Shown: positions 20,900-31,433 of the stretch, piece by piece
Layout of the letters: every line of letters starts with the position of its first letter
Numbering within the stretch: the first letter of the stretch is position 1
Assembly: GCA_030220185.1 (NCBI GenBank)
Contig: JASPKZ010001236.1
Location: forward strand, 372,001-436,000
Source of the DNA: Diploptera punctata
Lineage: Eukaryota; Arthropoda; Insecta; Blattodea; Blaberidae
Reading direction: 5' to 3'
Length of the DNA: 64,000 bases
Translations under genes and position numbers: made by a program
Notes under the pieces: model-generated
Databases searched by the model: none
Told to the model about the DNA's origin: nothing
Seen by the model: the letters and a program-made list of their open reading frames with translations, nothing else

Positions 20900-21621
20900 A
20901 TAATACCCGGCGCGGCGTGCGCTGCTGTACAGAATAAGCTATAATTTTATAGACTACTAGCTAATATCCGGCGTGCGCAGCTACGTCGAAATAAATGAAA
21001 ATTAATGTGCTTTTATGTTTGGTTGAATAAGTGAAAGGAAAAATAATTATAAATGTATATCGTAATTATTTTAAGATTTCCGTACTGATTACCCGGTGTT
21101 GCCCGGGAATCTACTTATCTCGATCTTCTTGGCATAAATGAGCTAAAAGATAAAATTCGTTATTGTGAGTTATCCGTAAAAGAATACCCGCTATGTGCTG
21201 CTATGCTTGCACAGGAATCTACGTACTTGTCTCGATCTTCTTGGCATCAATGAAAGACAAAAATGGTTATTGTGAGTTATCCGTAAGAGATGAATATATG
21301 CTGTCGTGAACTTTTTTGTAGAGCTTTTTGAGATATTCAATTCTGCGTACATTAATTTTTTGTATTGTTATAGTTTATGCAGCGTAAGCTACTTAAGCGT
21401 TCAAAAAGCTACTTTTTTCACGCTTTCCACTACAAAGGGCGATTTTTAAGGGTGTAGGAGTTGAGTATCACAACTCTCTTATAGCCTATGTTCATCCCGG
21501 GAATCTCCTGAACATTTTGCAAAAAGCCCCCATCACAATCGAATCAACGGTATGGCCACGCATAAAGTACGAACAAACAAACTAACATACGAGTACATAC
21601 ATTCATTTTTATATATTAGAT
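20900..21621 (+). repeat. R repeat
   Basis: Contains ctagataatacccggcg near 20,898 and a second ctagctaatatccggcgtgc at 20,959, so the start is duplicated. It ends gtacgaacaaacaaactaac, attcatttttatatattagat. An HE copy begins immediately after it. Confidence 0.8.
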
Positions 21622-22638
21622 ATAACTCATGCTCCAAATGGGAGTCAATGACCAATCACGTTTCAATTAATTTTGTTTTTTATAACCAATCACAGTCGTG
21701 TTTCACCTCGATAATTATCGAATTTTGATTACCAAAATGAAGAAAGCTCATCCTTTTTAATATTCTGAACAGGTCAGAACATTATTTTGCAGTGACTGAC
21801 TCTCTAACAAATACGTTAAATATAGCAAATAATGAACAGATTCTTTCGACATACACATTTGATAAGTGTGTGTTCAATAATTGTGTTTTTAAATACTGAT
21901 TTTACTGAGTTGTTTTAAAAAAAACATGAATTAATAACATATAATGGTGGTTATAATATACAGTTTGATGTGTTTCATTTTTTCTCCACTAGGATGCATT
22001 CTTACAATATTGCGATCCTATTTGGCAATAAATAGTTTGATCAAGTTGCAGTGATGAACAAATGAAACATAACCAAACATTCCTCATCGTTTTCAAACAT
22101 CGCCGTTTATATTAAATATATAAATATTTTGAAATGATTATATTTAAATAGCCCACCGCTGTGGTCTCGTGGTAGCGTGCTGCCTTGTCACGCAGCGGGC
22201 CCGGGTTCGATCCCCGGTCGGGGCAGTTTTTCTGCGTGAGGTTTTTATCGTGGTTTTTCCTCACCTGTAAGACAAATGTCAGGAAAACTTTAAGGCCCAA
22301 GCTGTCCCCGAAATCATATGGCCATCATCATCATCATCCTTATCAATATCATCATCATCGTCGTCCTTCACCGGTGTGGAAAGCAAAGGGAAGCTACTGT
22401 ACCTACAATTCCCTAGTAAAGCTGCAAAGCATAGCATAAAAATGCTATGATTGCAGTGAAAGACCTGCCCTCGGGCAGAATTACTGTGGATGATATTTAA
22501 ATAATTATTTGTGAGTAAACAGCTTAATTTTATTCGTTAAATAGTTCGAAAAAATACCACTCTTGATTTTCAAATCCTGTAGATAAATTCAGTCGTCACT
22601 TAGTGACTCGTGAAGGAAATCACTCGTGGCATTACTTA
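21622..22638 (+). mobile_element. HE element, 5'-truncated, with nested SINE-A
   Basis: Starts at aactcatgctccaaatgggag (the first bases CTATTT are lost at the R junction) and ends CATTACTTA followed by TGA at 22,639-22,641. The terminal hairpin is eroded. Without the SINE it would be about 660 bp. Confidence 0.85.
22151..22492 (+). mobile_element. SINE-A type I, full length with target duplication
   Basis: Complete copy. Direct repeats atatttaaata lie at 22,140-22,150 and 22,493-22,503 and are part of the HE element, so the SINE is younger than that HE copy. Confidence 0.95.
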
Positions 22639-23079
22639 TGAATGCACAACAAGTAAGTTACACAGCGGACATACACAGGTGGAGTTGTACTGTAAATAAA
22701 AATAAAACATGAAAGAAAATAAAAGTAAAAACGACCTGCTTGAAAAGTTACACAAATTACAAAAGAAAAATCTCTTCTTTAAATCAAACACGTAACTATA
22801 GCAACACTACATTTTAAATGTGCGTGTAAAACATGCATTCACCTCATTTCACCACGTGACGTAACGAAATGTATTTTAAGGGGATTTGTTTGTGAAGAGA
22901 GGTAAAAGTGGCTCGTAATCAAAACAATTATATCTCTGGTTATTACAAACAAATGGGTGAAAGCTAAATATGATATGAAAATATTGTTTTTAAATTTAAT
23001 TGTTGCATCCAAATAAAAAAGCGTTACTGCTATAAAGTAAAATATTCTCATTAAAGTGTTTTTTTTTTGTTATATAAGC
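22639..23079. other. No recognised feature
   Basis: AT-rich, no ORF with motifs and no repeat match found. Confidence 0.5.
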
Positions 23080-23250
23080 CGTAAGATGGCACTGCGAGCG
23101 ATGTCCTGCTGCCTTTTATGACTGAGAATTGTATATAAAGAAACATTATTATTTGCACTAGAATGCCTGGGTAGCGAAATGGGTATCGCGCTAACGTATA
23201 GAGTTAGAGATCCCGGGTTCAAATCCCGGTTCAAGTATTATTTTTTCTTT
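23080..23250 (+). repeat. tRNA-like sequence of the GTACAGA family with 5' leader
   Basis: The tRNA-like part at 23,165-23,238 has gggtagcgaaatgggtatcgc, anticodon-type stem ctaac/gttag with loop GTATAGA, and T-arm ccgggttcaaatcccgg. A leader (agccgtaagatggcac ... gagaattgtat) matches that before the 61.87-kb copy. It is followed by ttttttcttttcat. Confidence 0.75.
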
Positions 23251-23305
23251 TCATGTTATATTTAAGTTTCATTGCTAATTGTCAAAATTTAATTGTAACA
23301 TCGAT

Positions 23306-23332
23306 TATATATATATATATATATATATATAT
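23306..23332. repeat. (TA)n microsatellite
   Basis: Directly abuts the head of the next SINE-A. Confidence 0.95.
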
Positions 23333-23715
23333 CCGCCGCTGTGTTCTCGGGGTAGCGTGCTGCCTTGTCACGCAGCGGGCCCGGGTTCGATCCCCGGTCG
23401 GGACAGTTTATCTAGATGAGCTTTTTATCGGGGTTTTTCCTCACCTGTAAGACAAATGTCAGGAAAACTTTAAGGCCCAAACGGTCCCCGAAATCATATG
23501 GCCATCGCAATCATCATCATTCATATTCATCTTAGGTTAAGTTTAGGATTGGAGACTTTCCTGGCGCACCATTATCATCATCACCCATCATATAATCGGG
23601 GCAACGTAACCCCGCCTTCCAGGCGCCCCAACCTCAGAAGTGGGTTACAAGTACGCCATGCCAGGAGAGAAACCAGGAATGCCGAAAGACAAACCTGGGG
23701 AATTTGAAAAAAAAA
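23333..23715 (+). mobile_element. SINE-A type II, full length
   Basis: Same tRNA-like head and ctcacctgtaagacaaatgt body as type I up to gaaatcatatggccatc. It then diverges completely: ttcatattcatcttaggtta, ggggcaacgtaaccccgcct, caggcgccccaacctcagaa, and an A-rich end. It is bounded by (TA)n on both sides. Confidence 0.9.
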
Positions 23716-23728
23716 GAAATAAAAAGTA

Positions 23729-23860
23729 TGTATATATATATATATATATATATGGTATGATAAGAAAAATAAATGCCTGGACGGGATTCGAAACCGGATC
23801 TCTGAGTCTGTACCTCAGTGTGATATCCATTACACCACCAGGCGAATCCAATTCAAACAT
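23729..23860 (-). repeat. (TA)n plus tRNA-like sequence with intact-looking fold
   Basis: (TA)n lies at 23,729-23,753. The minus-strand tRNA-like sequence at 23,773-23,845 has a perfect 7-bp acceptor stem (tgcctgg/ccaggca), D-arm region ggtgtaatggatatcac, anticodon-type stem ctgag/ctcag with loop GTACAGA (ACA at the anticodon position) and T-loop tttcgaatc. ACA is not a usual eukaryotic anticodon, so a tRNA-derived repeat is more likely than a gene. Confidence 0.7.
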
Positions 23861-24239
23861 TTATTTTTTCTATATATATAAAGTCTGTAATTGGTAATTT
23901 AGTTACACCCTGTATATCCTGTAAGATACATTGCTAATTAATTTAATATTTTTAATAAATTAATGGAAAAATGAATCAGTAGAAATTATTTGAATTGGTG
24001 TCAAATTATAAAACAGTATGCAATGTGTAATAACTTACGGTTATGCATGCTTTTTTTTTCCAATTTATTTCAACGCGTTTAAATAAGTTGCCATAAGAAA
24101 TTGAGTTTTTCTAATTTGAGGATTAACAAAAGAAATATATATTCCGTAAACCAGTAAAATCGGACCACAACTTCGGCTTATTGAGGAATTCGCTTAGTTT
24201 ACGCAATTCCTGAGTGACGGAAATTATTTTTTGACATTT

Positions 24240-24785
24240 TTATGTATAAAAATGAACATCTGAGTCTATGAGTCTCTGTCTGTCCTTTATGGGCCCAAAA
24301 ACTACTTGACCGATTTGAATGGAATTTTTACCATCATTTAGATACATTTTCTGGGCAATTAATGTAAATAACATATTACCGTACATACTAAAGAGAGGGA
24401 GCTAATAAAAAAGTGCATCAGTGCTCTAAATATATAGCTTTTTGACGCTTAAATGGCTTACGCTGCCTAAACCATAACAAATACGCCAAATTAATTTACA
24501 TAGAATTGAACATCTAAAAAATATCTACAAAAAAATCCGCGACATATGTCTGTATTTTACGGATAATTCACAATAACAATTTTTGTCTTTCAGCTCATTG
24601 ATACCAACAAGATCGGGATAATTAGATATCCGGGCAACGCTGGGTAATCAGCACGGGATATCTAAAAGATCATTACGATATAAATTTTATGAACATTACT
24701 TTTTCTTTTTCATTTATTCAACTAAACGTAAAAACACATTCAATTTATTTAGGTATAGCAGCACACGTCGGGTATTAACTAGTAT
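24240..24785 (-). repeat. R repeat
   Basis: Runs from tataaaaatgaacatctgag through aaaaactacttgaccgatttg and cttacgctgcctaaaccataa to the signature end cacgtcgggtattaactag. It is one of the more complete short R copies. Bases 23,861-24,239 are unassigned. Confidence 0.8.
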
Positions 24786-24852
24786 CTCTATTTTCTCTTA
24801 AGGGAAAGTTTTCACATTTTCAGCATTTCTGTGAATTTTGTGAGAAAGTGAA

Positions 24853-25086
24853 ATGTGTTACGTTGGGGTCAAAACGGTTGTCGACCTTTTCAACACATTC
24901 TTGGCTAAGAAGGAACTAGAGGGAATACGTGTCCACAATACAGACAAGAAACAAAGAGCATGTCATACTCGATATTTGTCATTCTCCAAAATGATGCGTA
25001 CAGCAAGATATTTTGGAACATTGTGCAGTTTTAGGTGCAATTGTTTCAGTTATTCGAACAAACATACCAGTCTATGTACTGTGTAA
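24853..25086 (+). CDS. Unrecognised 77-codon open frame
   Basis: It starts MCYVGVKTVVDLFNTFLAKK and shows no motif, signal peptide or membrane segment I recognise. No clear Kozak context or splice signals. It may be a transposon remnant or chance. Confidence 0.15.
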   Translation: MCYVGVKTVVDLFNTFLAKKELEGIRVHNTDKKQRACHTRYLSFSKMMRTARYFGTLCSFRCNCFSYSNKHTSLCTV

Positions 25087-25313
25087 CTACAAATTATAGG
25101 AGCTATACCTCTTCCGAACTAAGTTTCAGTTGTAATGTAAACAAACCAGATTTATGGCTGAATGTCCATTAGTCCACCGTTTCCCATCCTGTGGTTCTCG
25201 ATCCCCCACGTAGTTCGCCAAATATTTCAAGGGATTCGCCAAAACTTTTCTGTAATGGCGAATTTCGAGTTTAGGTCTATTATTGTTTCCTTCATTTCTG
25301 CAGCATTGCAATA

Positions 25314-25315
<2 letters not shown>

Positions 25316-25352
<37 letters not shown>

Positions 25353-25362
25353 TAATAATATC
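25316..25362. repeat. (AAT)n microsatellite
   Basis: The minus-strand poly-leucine frame here is an artefact. The following SINE-A is inserted into it. Confidence 0.95.
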
Positions 25363-25697
25363 CACCCATAGTAATTCTGCCCGAGGGCAGGTCTTTCACT
25401 GCAATCATAGCATTTTCATGCTACTCTTGCAGCTTTACTAGGGAATTGTAGGTGTGGTAGCTTCCCGTTGCTTTTCACACCGGTGAAGAATGATGGTGAT
25501 GATGATGATAAGGATGATGATGATGGCCATATGATTTCGGGGACCGTTTTGACCTTAAAGTTTTCCTGACATTTGTCTTACAGGTAAGGAAAAATCCCGA
25601 TAAAAACCTCAACCAGAAAAACTGCCCCGACCGGGGATCGAACCCGGGCCCGCTGCGTGACAAGGCGGCACACTACCTCGAGACCACAGCGGTGGAC
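25360..25697 (-). mobile_element. SINE-A type I, full length with target duplication
   Basis: Complete copy. The duplication aatgtaataat lies at 25,349-25,359 and 25,698-25,708, taken from the edge of the (AAT)n tract. Confidence 0.92.
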
Positions 25698-25708
25698 AAT
25701 GTAATAAT

Positions 25709-25762
25709 AATGTAATCATAATGTAACCGTAATGATAATAGCAAAGATAATAGTAATAATGA

Positions 25763-25799
<37 letters not shown>

Positions 25800-26206
25800 T
25801 TAAAATTAAATTAACCCTATAATTCCCGTGTTGCATATGTGTAACATCGGAAATGTATGACATTATTTCCACAATAAATTAATATTTACAGCGAATGTCT
25901 GATTTGCAGTTATGTAACAACGTTAGGAATGCTTTTGATTTCGCTACAACTAGGCCTACACGTTGTGTACCTTTTAAGCCGTAACTAGAGTAACTTTAGG
26001 TTAGTAACTAAGGGTTAGTAACTAAGGGTTAAGTTAATTAAGGTTATTAAACGTTTTCCTTGGAACTAAATTTTATATATGTATACTGTATGTATGTTTA
26101 AATGTCAGTGGTTCATCCAACTCAGGTCTTTGTGGAAGGGGTTCGCGAATCGAAAAAGGTTGGGAACCGCTGTATTAGTCGAATAATTGTTTTACTTTTA
26201 GGGTCT
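25709..26206. other. Unassigned, with (ATT)n and a short GGGTTAGTAACTAA repeat
   Basis: (ATT)n lies at 25,757-25,799. Around 25,998-26,035 the motif agggttagtaacta repeats about 2.5 times. Nothing coding is seen. Confidence 0.6.
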
Positions 26207-26301
26207 GTTTCACCAACAGAGGTAACTGTATTACGCCAGTTTAAGCTATGTATTATACTTGGGGAAAACTGGCGTAATACAGTTACCTCTGTTGGTGAAA
26301 C
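26207..26301. repeat. Perfect 36-bp inverted repeat (foldback)
   Basis: Arms 26,207-26,242 (gtttcaccaacagaggtaac ...) and 26,266-26,301 are exact inverse complements with a 23-bp spacer. Imperfect pairing continues a further 6-8 bases outward. It may be a very short MITE or a recent snap-back duplication. It abuts a LINE fragment. Confidence 0.95.
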
Positions 26302-26309
26302 CGACTCTT

Positions 26310-26915
26310 AATCTTACAAGAGAAGAACATATTAGAAATGAAAATATTATAGAGGAACTAAAAGTACAACCACTTACTTACTTACTTACTTACTTACTCA
26401 CTGGCGCTATCGAACCCGTACGTTCATGGCCGCACAGACATTAGCTCTCCATACATCCTTATCCTGAGCTAATGCTTTCCAATCATTCCCTGTATAATCT
26501 GCTTCCCTCAAATCATAGTTAATGTTATTCTCCCACCTCATTCATGGTCTACCAACTGGGCGTTTTCCCTATGTCTTTCCTACAAGAAGCTTCCAAGTAT
26601 TTCATTCCCCATACGTGCAACATGTCCTGCCCATCGCAGTCTACGAGACATAACTGTTCTTATTATATCTGGCTTCCTATAAAGACCATTCCTCCATTAA
26701 AGTAACAGTCCATGTTTCGCAAACCACTTCTTTAACAAATAGAAGAACACAGGAACAACTGGATAGAGCATCTGCAGAGAATGACAGAGGGTAGGATACC
26801 AAAGATTCTGGAGGACGAAGATCGGTAGGAAGATCAAGAAAACGCTGGGCTGAACAAATGTAAGATCAAAACAGGCACAGAGACCTAATCCGTGAAATAA
26901 GATGATGATGATGAC
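26310..26915 (+). mobile_element. LINE 3' fragment with (GAT)n tail, split by another LINE
   Basis: TREEHIRNENIIEELKVQP (26,317-26,375) resumes after the insertion as NRRTQEQLDRASAENDRG, SVGRSRKRWAEQM and HRDLIREIR (26,738-26,900), ending in gatgatgatgatg. This is a LINE carboxy terminus. Stops and a frameshift make it inactive. Confidence 0.8.
26377..26735 (-). mobile_element. LINE 3' end with (TAAG)n tail nested in a LINE
   Basis: The plus strand begins ttacttacttacttacttac, the inverse of the 3' tail, then carries the 31.9-kb family sequence (gaacccgtacgttcatggcc ... aactgggcgttttccc). Near-duplicate flanks caaccactt and aaaccactt suggest a target duplication of about 9 bp. Confidence 0.8.
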
Positions 26916-26967
26916 TTTTAATCATGTAGGGAAATGTAGTTCGCTCTCTAACTCTCGAAATAAAGGA

Positions 26968-27234
26968 TTTTTTTAATCAATGCCGTCAGGTTGTCATTAG
27001 GACATTTCAAGTATTCTCTCCTGGCATGGCGTACTTATATAATCTACTTCTCAGGTCTGGGCGCCTGGAAAACTGGGCTACACTACCCCGATAATATGAA
27101 AGATGATGATGGCAATGATGCGCCAGGAGAGACCTTAAACTAAACTTAATCTAATGAGGCGAATATGATAACGATGGCTAGATTGTGTTGGGGAACCGTT
27201 TGGGCCTTAAAATTTCCTGACATTTGTCTTACAG
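26968..27234 (-). mobile_element. SINE-A type II lacking its head
   Basis: Minus strand: ctgtaagacaaatgtcagg, aattttaaggcccaaacggt, then the type II 3' end and A-rich tail. It stops exactly where the next, oppositely oriented SINE-A begins. Confidence 0.85.
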
Positions 27235-27569
27235 GGTCCATCGCTGTGGTCTCGAGTTAGCGTGCTGCCTTGTCACGCAGCGGGCCCGGGTTCGATCCTG
27301 GTCGGGGCAGTTTTTCTGGTGAGGTTTTTATCGGGGCTTTTCCTCACCTGTAAGACAAATATCAGGAAAACTTTAAGGCCCAAACGGTCTCCGAAATCAT
27401 ATGGCCACCATCATCATCCTTATCATTTTCATCATCATCATCCTTTACCGGTGTGGAAAGCAACGAGAAGCTACCACACCTACAATTCCCTAGTAAAGCT
27501 GCAAGCATAGCATGAAAATGCTATGATTGCAGTGAAGGACCTGCCTTCGGGCAGAATTAGTATGAATGG
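27235..27569 (+). mobile_element. SINE-A type I, full length
   Basis: Head ccatcgctgtggtctcgagt through the type I 3' end gggcagaattagtatgaatg. It lies between a reversed type II copy and an HE element, with no obvious flanking duplication because both neighbours are truncated at the junctions. Confidence 0.88.
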
Positions 27570-28220
27570 AACTCATGCCCCAAATTGGAGTCAATTACCA
27601 ATCATGTTTCAATGAATTTTATTTTAGAACCAATCACAGTCTTGTTTCACCTCGATAATTGTTGAATTCTGATTACCAAAATAAAGAAAGTTCCTCCTTT
27701 TTAATATTCTGAATAGGTCAGAGCATTATTTTTCAGTGACTGACTCTCTAAGAAATATATTGAATATAGCAAATAATTAACAGATTCCTTCGATCTACAC
27801 ATCTGATAATTGTGTGTTCAATGATTGTGTTTTTAAATACTGATTTTACTGAGTTGTTCCCGAAACAATTAAATTATTAATTAGTAATAGGTTATAATCT
27901 ATAATGTTGGTTATAATATACAGTTTGATGTGTTTAATTTTTTCCCACTAGGGTGCATTCTTACAATAGTGCGATCCTATTTGGCAATAGATAGTATGAT
28001 AAAATTGCAGTGATGAACAACTGAAACATAACCGAACATTTCACATTTGTTTTCAAACATCGCCGTTTACATTAAATATATAAATATTTTAAAATAACTG
28101 TATTTAAATAATGATTTGTGAGTAAACAGCTTAATTTTATTCGTTAAATAGACCTAACAAATGCCATTCTTTATTTCCAAATCCTCTAGATAATTTGGAA
28201 ATCACTCGTGGCATTACTTA
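27570..28220 (+). mobile_element. HE element, 5'-truncated
   Basis: Starts aactcatgccccaaattggag, carries GTTAAATAG at about 28,143 and a shortened hairpin (the gataaattcacgactcac arm is missing), and ends CATTACTTA followed by TGC, not TGA. Confidence 0.85.
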
Positions 28221-28563
28221 TGCATATCCTCAAACAGTTGAGTTATAAATATTTCAAATCTAATTTTCTGTCATAAATAAGTCAGAAAAGGAGAATTGGA
28301 CTGTTACGCCATTGTGGATAGATGTAGAAACAGTAGTAAAAGTTCCACCAGTTTCATAATAATAATGCGTAATGTAACCGTACAATTATTATAGTATACA
28401 GTATGACTCAATCAGTTAAGAACCAAACAGTGGAAAAATCTACTTAAAAAAAGTGTTTAAAAATATTTAAAGTTCGTCTAACAGAATTTGCGTTACTTAA
28501 GTTTATGCAACTTGAAATAGTTTAAGATCACATGTATTTCATAAGATTTTGCCCCAAACATAA

Positions 28564-28565
<2 letters not shown>
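28221..28565. other. No recognised feature
   Basis: AT-rich sequence without repeat match. Confidence 0.5.

Positions 28566-28605
<40 letters not shown>
28566..28605. repeat. (TA)n microsatellite
   Basis: About 20 TA units. (AAAT)n-like sequence follows at 28,725-28,750. Confidence 0.95.
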
Positions 28606-28607
<2 letters not shown>

Positions 28608-28758
28608 TAATAATAATACTAATAATAACAATAAGTGTTTTCCATAAGCTTTTCCAAATATATTTATCTATAAATAAAATACATGTATTTCAGAAAGAAG
28701 TTTTCGTTAATATAATTGTCTATAAATAAATAAATAAATACATAAATATAAATATATA

Positions 28759-29083
28759 TGTGTCCACCGCTGTGGTCTCGAGGTAACCTGCTGCCTTGTC
28801 ACTCAGCGGACCCGGGTTCGATTCGTGGTCGGGACAGTCTCCTCGGTGAGATTATTTCAGGATTTTTCCTCACCTGTAAGACAAATGTCAGGAAACGTAT
28901 GGCCCAACGGTCCCCGAAAATCATTCGGCTATCATCATCATCCTTATCATTATCATCACCATCCTTCACCTGTTTGGAAAGCAACGGGAAGCTACCACAC
29001 CTACAATTCCCTAGTGAAGCTGCAACGCATTGTATGAAAATGCTATGATTGCAGTGAAAGACCTGCCCTCGGGCAGAATTACT
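28759..29083 (+). mobile_element. SINE-A type I, first of an inverted pair
   Basis: Head gtccaccgctgtggtctcga with variant body (gacagtctcctcggtgagat). It differs from other copies enough to be a separate subfamily, shared in part with 55.3 kb. Its 3' end runs into (TA)n at 29,083-29,104. Confidence 0.9.
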
Positions 29084-29105
29084 ATATATATATATATATA
29101 TATAT

Positions 29106-29438
29106 TCCATCCATAGTAATTATTCCCGAAGGCAGGTCCTTCACTGCAATCATAGCATTTTCATACTATGCTTGCAGCTTTACTAGGGAATTGCAGGTGT
29201 GGTAGCTTCCCGTTGTTTTCCACACCGGTGATGGATGTTGATGATGATAATGATAAGGATGATGATGATGGCCATATGATTTCGGGGACCGTTTGGGCCT
29301 TAAAGTTTTCCTGACATTTGTCTTACAGGTGAGGAAAAACCCCGATAAAAACCTCACCCAGAAAAACTGCCCCGACCGGGGATCGAACCCGGGCCCGCTG
29401 CGTGTCAAGGCAGCACGCTACCTTAAGACCACAGCGGT

Positions 29439-29440
<2 letters not shown>
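29106..29440 (-). mobile_element. SINE-A type I, second of an inverted pair
   Basis: Complete minus-strand copy, tail to tail with the preceding one across about 22 bp of (TA)n. Another (TA)n tract (29,441-29,473) abuts its head. Confidence 0.92.
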
Positions 29441-29473
<33 letters not shown>

Positions 29474-29477
<4 letters not shown>

Positions 29478-30371
29478 CACAATTCAAATTAAGAAGCGTA
29501 TTTATTCAAATCTATTTTTAAACAAGTAAAATGCACATTTTTTGTAATTTTTCTGTATGTATATATATATATATATGGAGGGAGAGAGAGAATAATATTA
29601 GAAGATTAGAAGCATGTTGGATCCCCACACAGGTGGTCTGAACAATTTTAACAATTCTAGCTTTCATGAATCCGGAACGAGCCAACAGGCTTAATCCCTG
29701 GATGAAGAAGATTCGATTTTTTTTCAAACAAATTTGTCTAAAATTGAAAAAGACAGACAGAAAAAGGGAGAGACAGAGGCAGAGAGGTTAATTAAGAACT
29801 GACTAGAAAAATGTATTTGTCTAGACGTAAAATACATCTATTTTAGAATATTTTGTTTCTAAATAGAACATATATTGAGTTTTTCCACAAATATATTTGT
29901 CTAGGCCTGTAAGTAATATATATATATATATATATATTGTTTTTTTTTAAATCTATTTTTCATGATTCTTTCATTCAAGACGTCAAATAAATCTTTCTCT
30001 CAATATGAAAAGCTATATTTTATGTTGAGAGAGAGAACGGCGCCACAAGACACTGGAGGGCGACGTCGCGTCCCGTCAATACCAGGCCTCCTGATAATGT
30101 ACGCCTACATCTGACTCTATCATAATTCTCTGTATTTACCATTCTCTAACTACATCACCAGCAGAGTCCTGTCCCGATCCAATGCAGTTACTTATCCCCA
30201 GTATGTACCTTTCATCCACCATAATATAGACTCAACAATTCCCCTCTCTCCTCCAATATCCAATGATCAGACCGAAAACATATCCACTGTAGTAGAAATC
30301 AAGTACCATGCACTTGACATCAGTGCAGTCGTACCCAGGTGGAGTGTAATACCGAAATTATTTGAGGTTGT
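29474..30371. other. Unassigned, with three (TA)n tracts
   Basis: (TA)n at 29,560-29,576 and 29,917-29,938, with (GA)-rich sequence at 29,577-29,592. A segment around 29,990-30,130 is more GC-rich but has no ORF. Confidence 0.6.
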
Positions 30372-30383
30372 TGAAACGATTTC

Positions 30384-30784
30384 ATCGGCCGCGGTGGACT
30401 AGTGGTTATGCTCCTTGCCTCTGGTCCCGAGGGTCGCGGGTTCAAACCCGGCCGGGGTCGATGGATTTTTTAGGACGGAAAAATCCAAGGAGCAAGTCCT
30501 CCGGGAGGGACTTTAAGCCGTGGGTCCCGAGTCTGAAGATTTTCAGGCTCGTAAAAAATACTTAAGCCTGAGTGAAAAGGCCTCTAAGCAAAATTTACCG
30601 AAATTTCCCGTCCAAGTACTACCTTATTTTCCTAGATGTCAGTATGAGGCGGAACGCTGACCACGGACCACTCAAAATGACATCTATACGAAAACAAGTG
30701 TAACTAAATTAGTATGGTTCAAATTCTTCCCTGTAGGGGGAGAGTGCCTAAATCTCTGTAAAGGGAAAACATGGGAATACAATA
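30384..30784 (+). mobile_element. SINE-B, full length with target duplication
   Basis: Best-preserved SINE-B: head ggccgcggtggactagtggt, B-box gggttcaaacccgg, body and 3' part intact. Direct repeats tgaaacgatttc at 30,372-30,383 and 30,785-30,796. Confidence 0.95.
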
Positions 30785-30825
30785 TGAAACGATTTCTGAT
30801 TTTTTACGATCTTAACCGATCTGAT

Positions 30826-31056
30826 AGGTCCGTCGCCGTGGCGTAGTCGGTAGAGTCCCTACCTTCCACTCCGGCGACCCGGGTTCGATTCCCGGGCGGG
30901 GTAGGGAATTTTTAATCTCCACCTTGGGTCTGGGTGTGTGTCCTGTCCTTATGTCTATATGTGAGAATAACAGAAAGTTAACAAAAAGGTAAAACAAGAA
31001 GGAAAACAGTGTAAACGAAAAAAAAAAAATAAAAGTCAAAACACACCATTCACTCA
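30826..31056 (+). mobile_element. SINE-C
   Basis: Head gtccgtcgccgtggcgtagt, B-box gggttcgattcccgg, body ctccaccttgggtctgggtg, and an A-rich end aaaaaaaaaaataaaag. Well preserved. Confidence 0.9.
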
Positions 31057-31126
31057 TACATTGAAAATAAACAAAGCTAATATGATATGGCGGATTATGG
31101 CTAAAGGGTGTGCAGGGATTATTTTA

Positions 31127-31375
31127 GTCTGTCGCCGTGGCGTAGTCGGTAGAGTCCCTACCTTCCACTCCGGCGACCCGGGTTCGATTCCTGGCGGGGT
31201 AGGGGATTTTAAATCTCCACCTTGGGTCTGGGTGTGTGTCCTGTCTTGTGTTTGTATGTGTGAATAAGATAGAAAGGTTAACAAAGTTAAAACAAAAAGG
31301 AAGAACAGTGAAAACGAAAGAAAACGAGAAGGAAAGAAATTAAAAAAAAAAACAAATAGAGTGAACACCGGAAAA
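31127..31375 (+). mobile_element. SINE-C, second tandemly placed copy
   Basis: Same features as the preceding copy, same orientation, 70 bp downstream. The tail is aaaaaaaaaacaaatag. Only SINE-D, 60 bp further on, follows before the V repeat. Confidence 0.9.
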
Positions 31376-31433
31376 AGAGTAGACGCGGAAAATGACCATG
31401 ACCAAAATTTATATTGTTTACTAGCTAAACCCA

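Noticed and set aside
23773..23845. Functional tRNA gene
   Set aside because: The fold is good, but the anticodon position would be ACA, the family is repetitive, and the copies sit next to (TA)n tracts. A tRNA-derived repeat explains this better.
25998..26035. Interstitial telomeric repeat (gggttagtaacta)
   Set aside because: Only about 2.5 units, and the motif is neither TTAGG nor TTAGGG.
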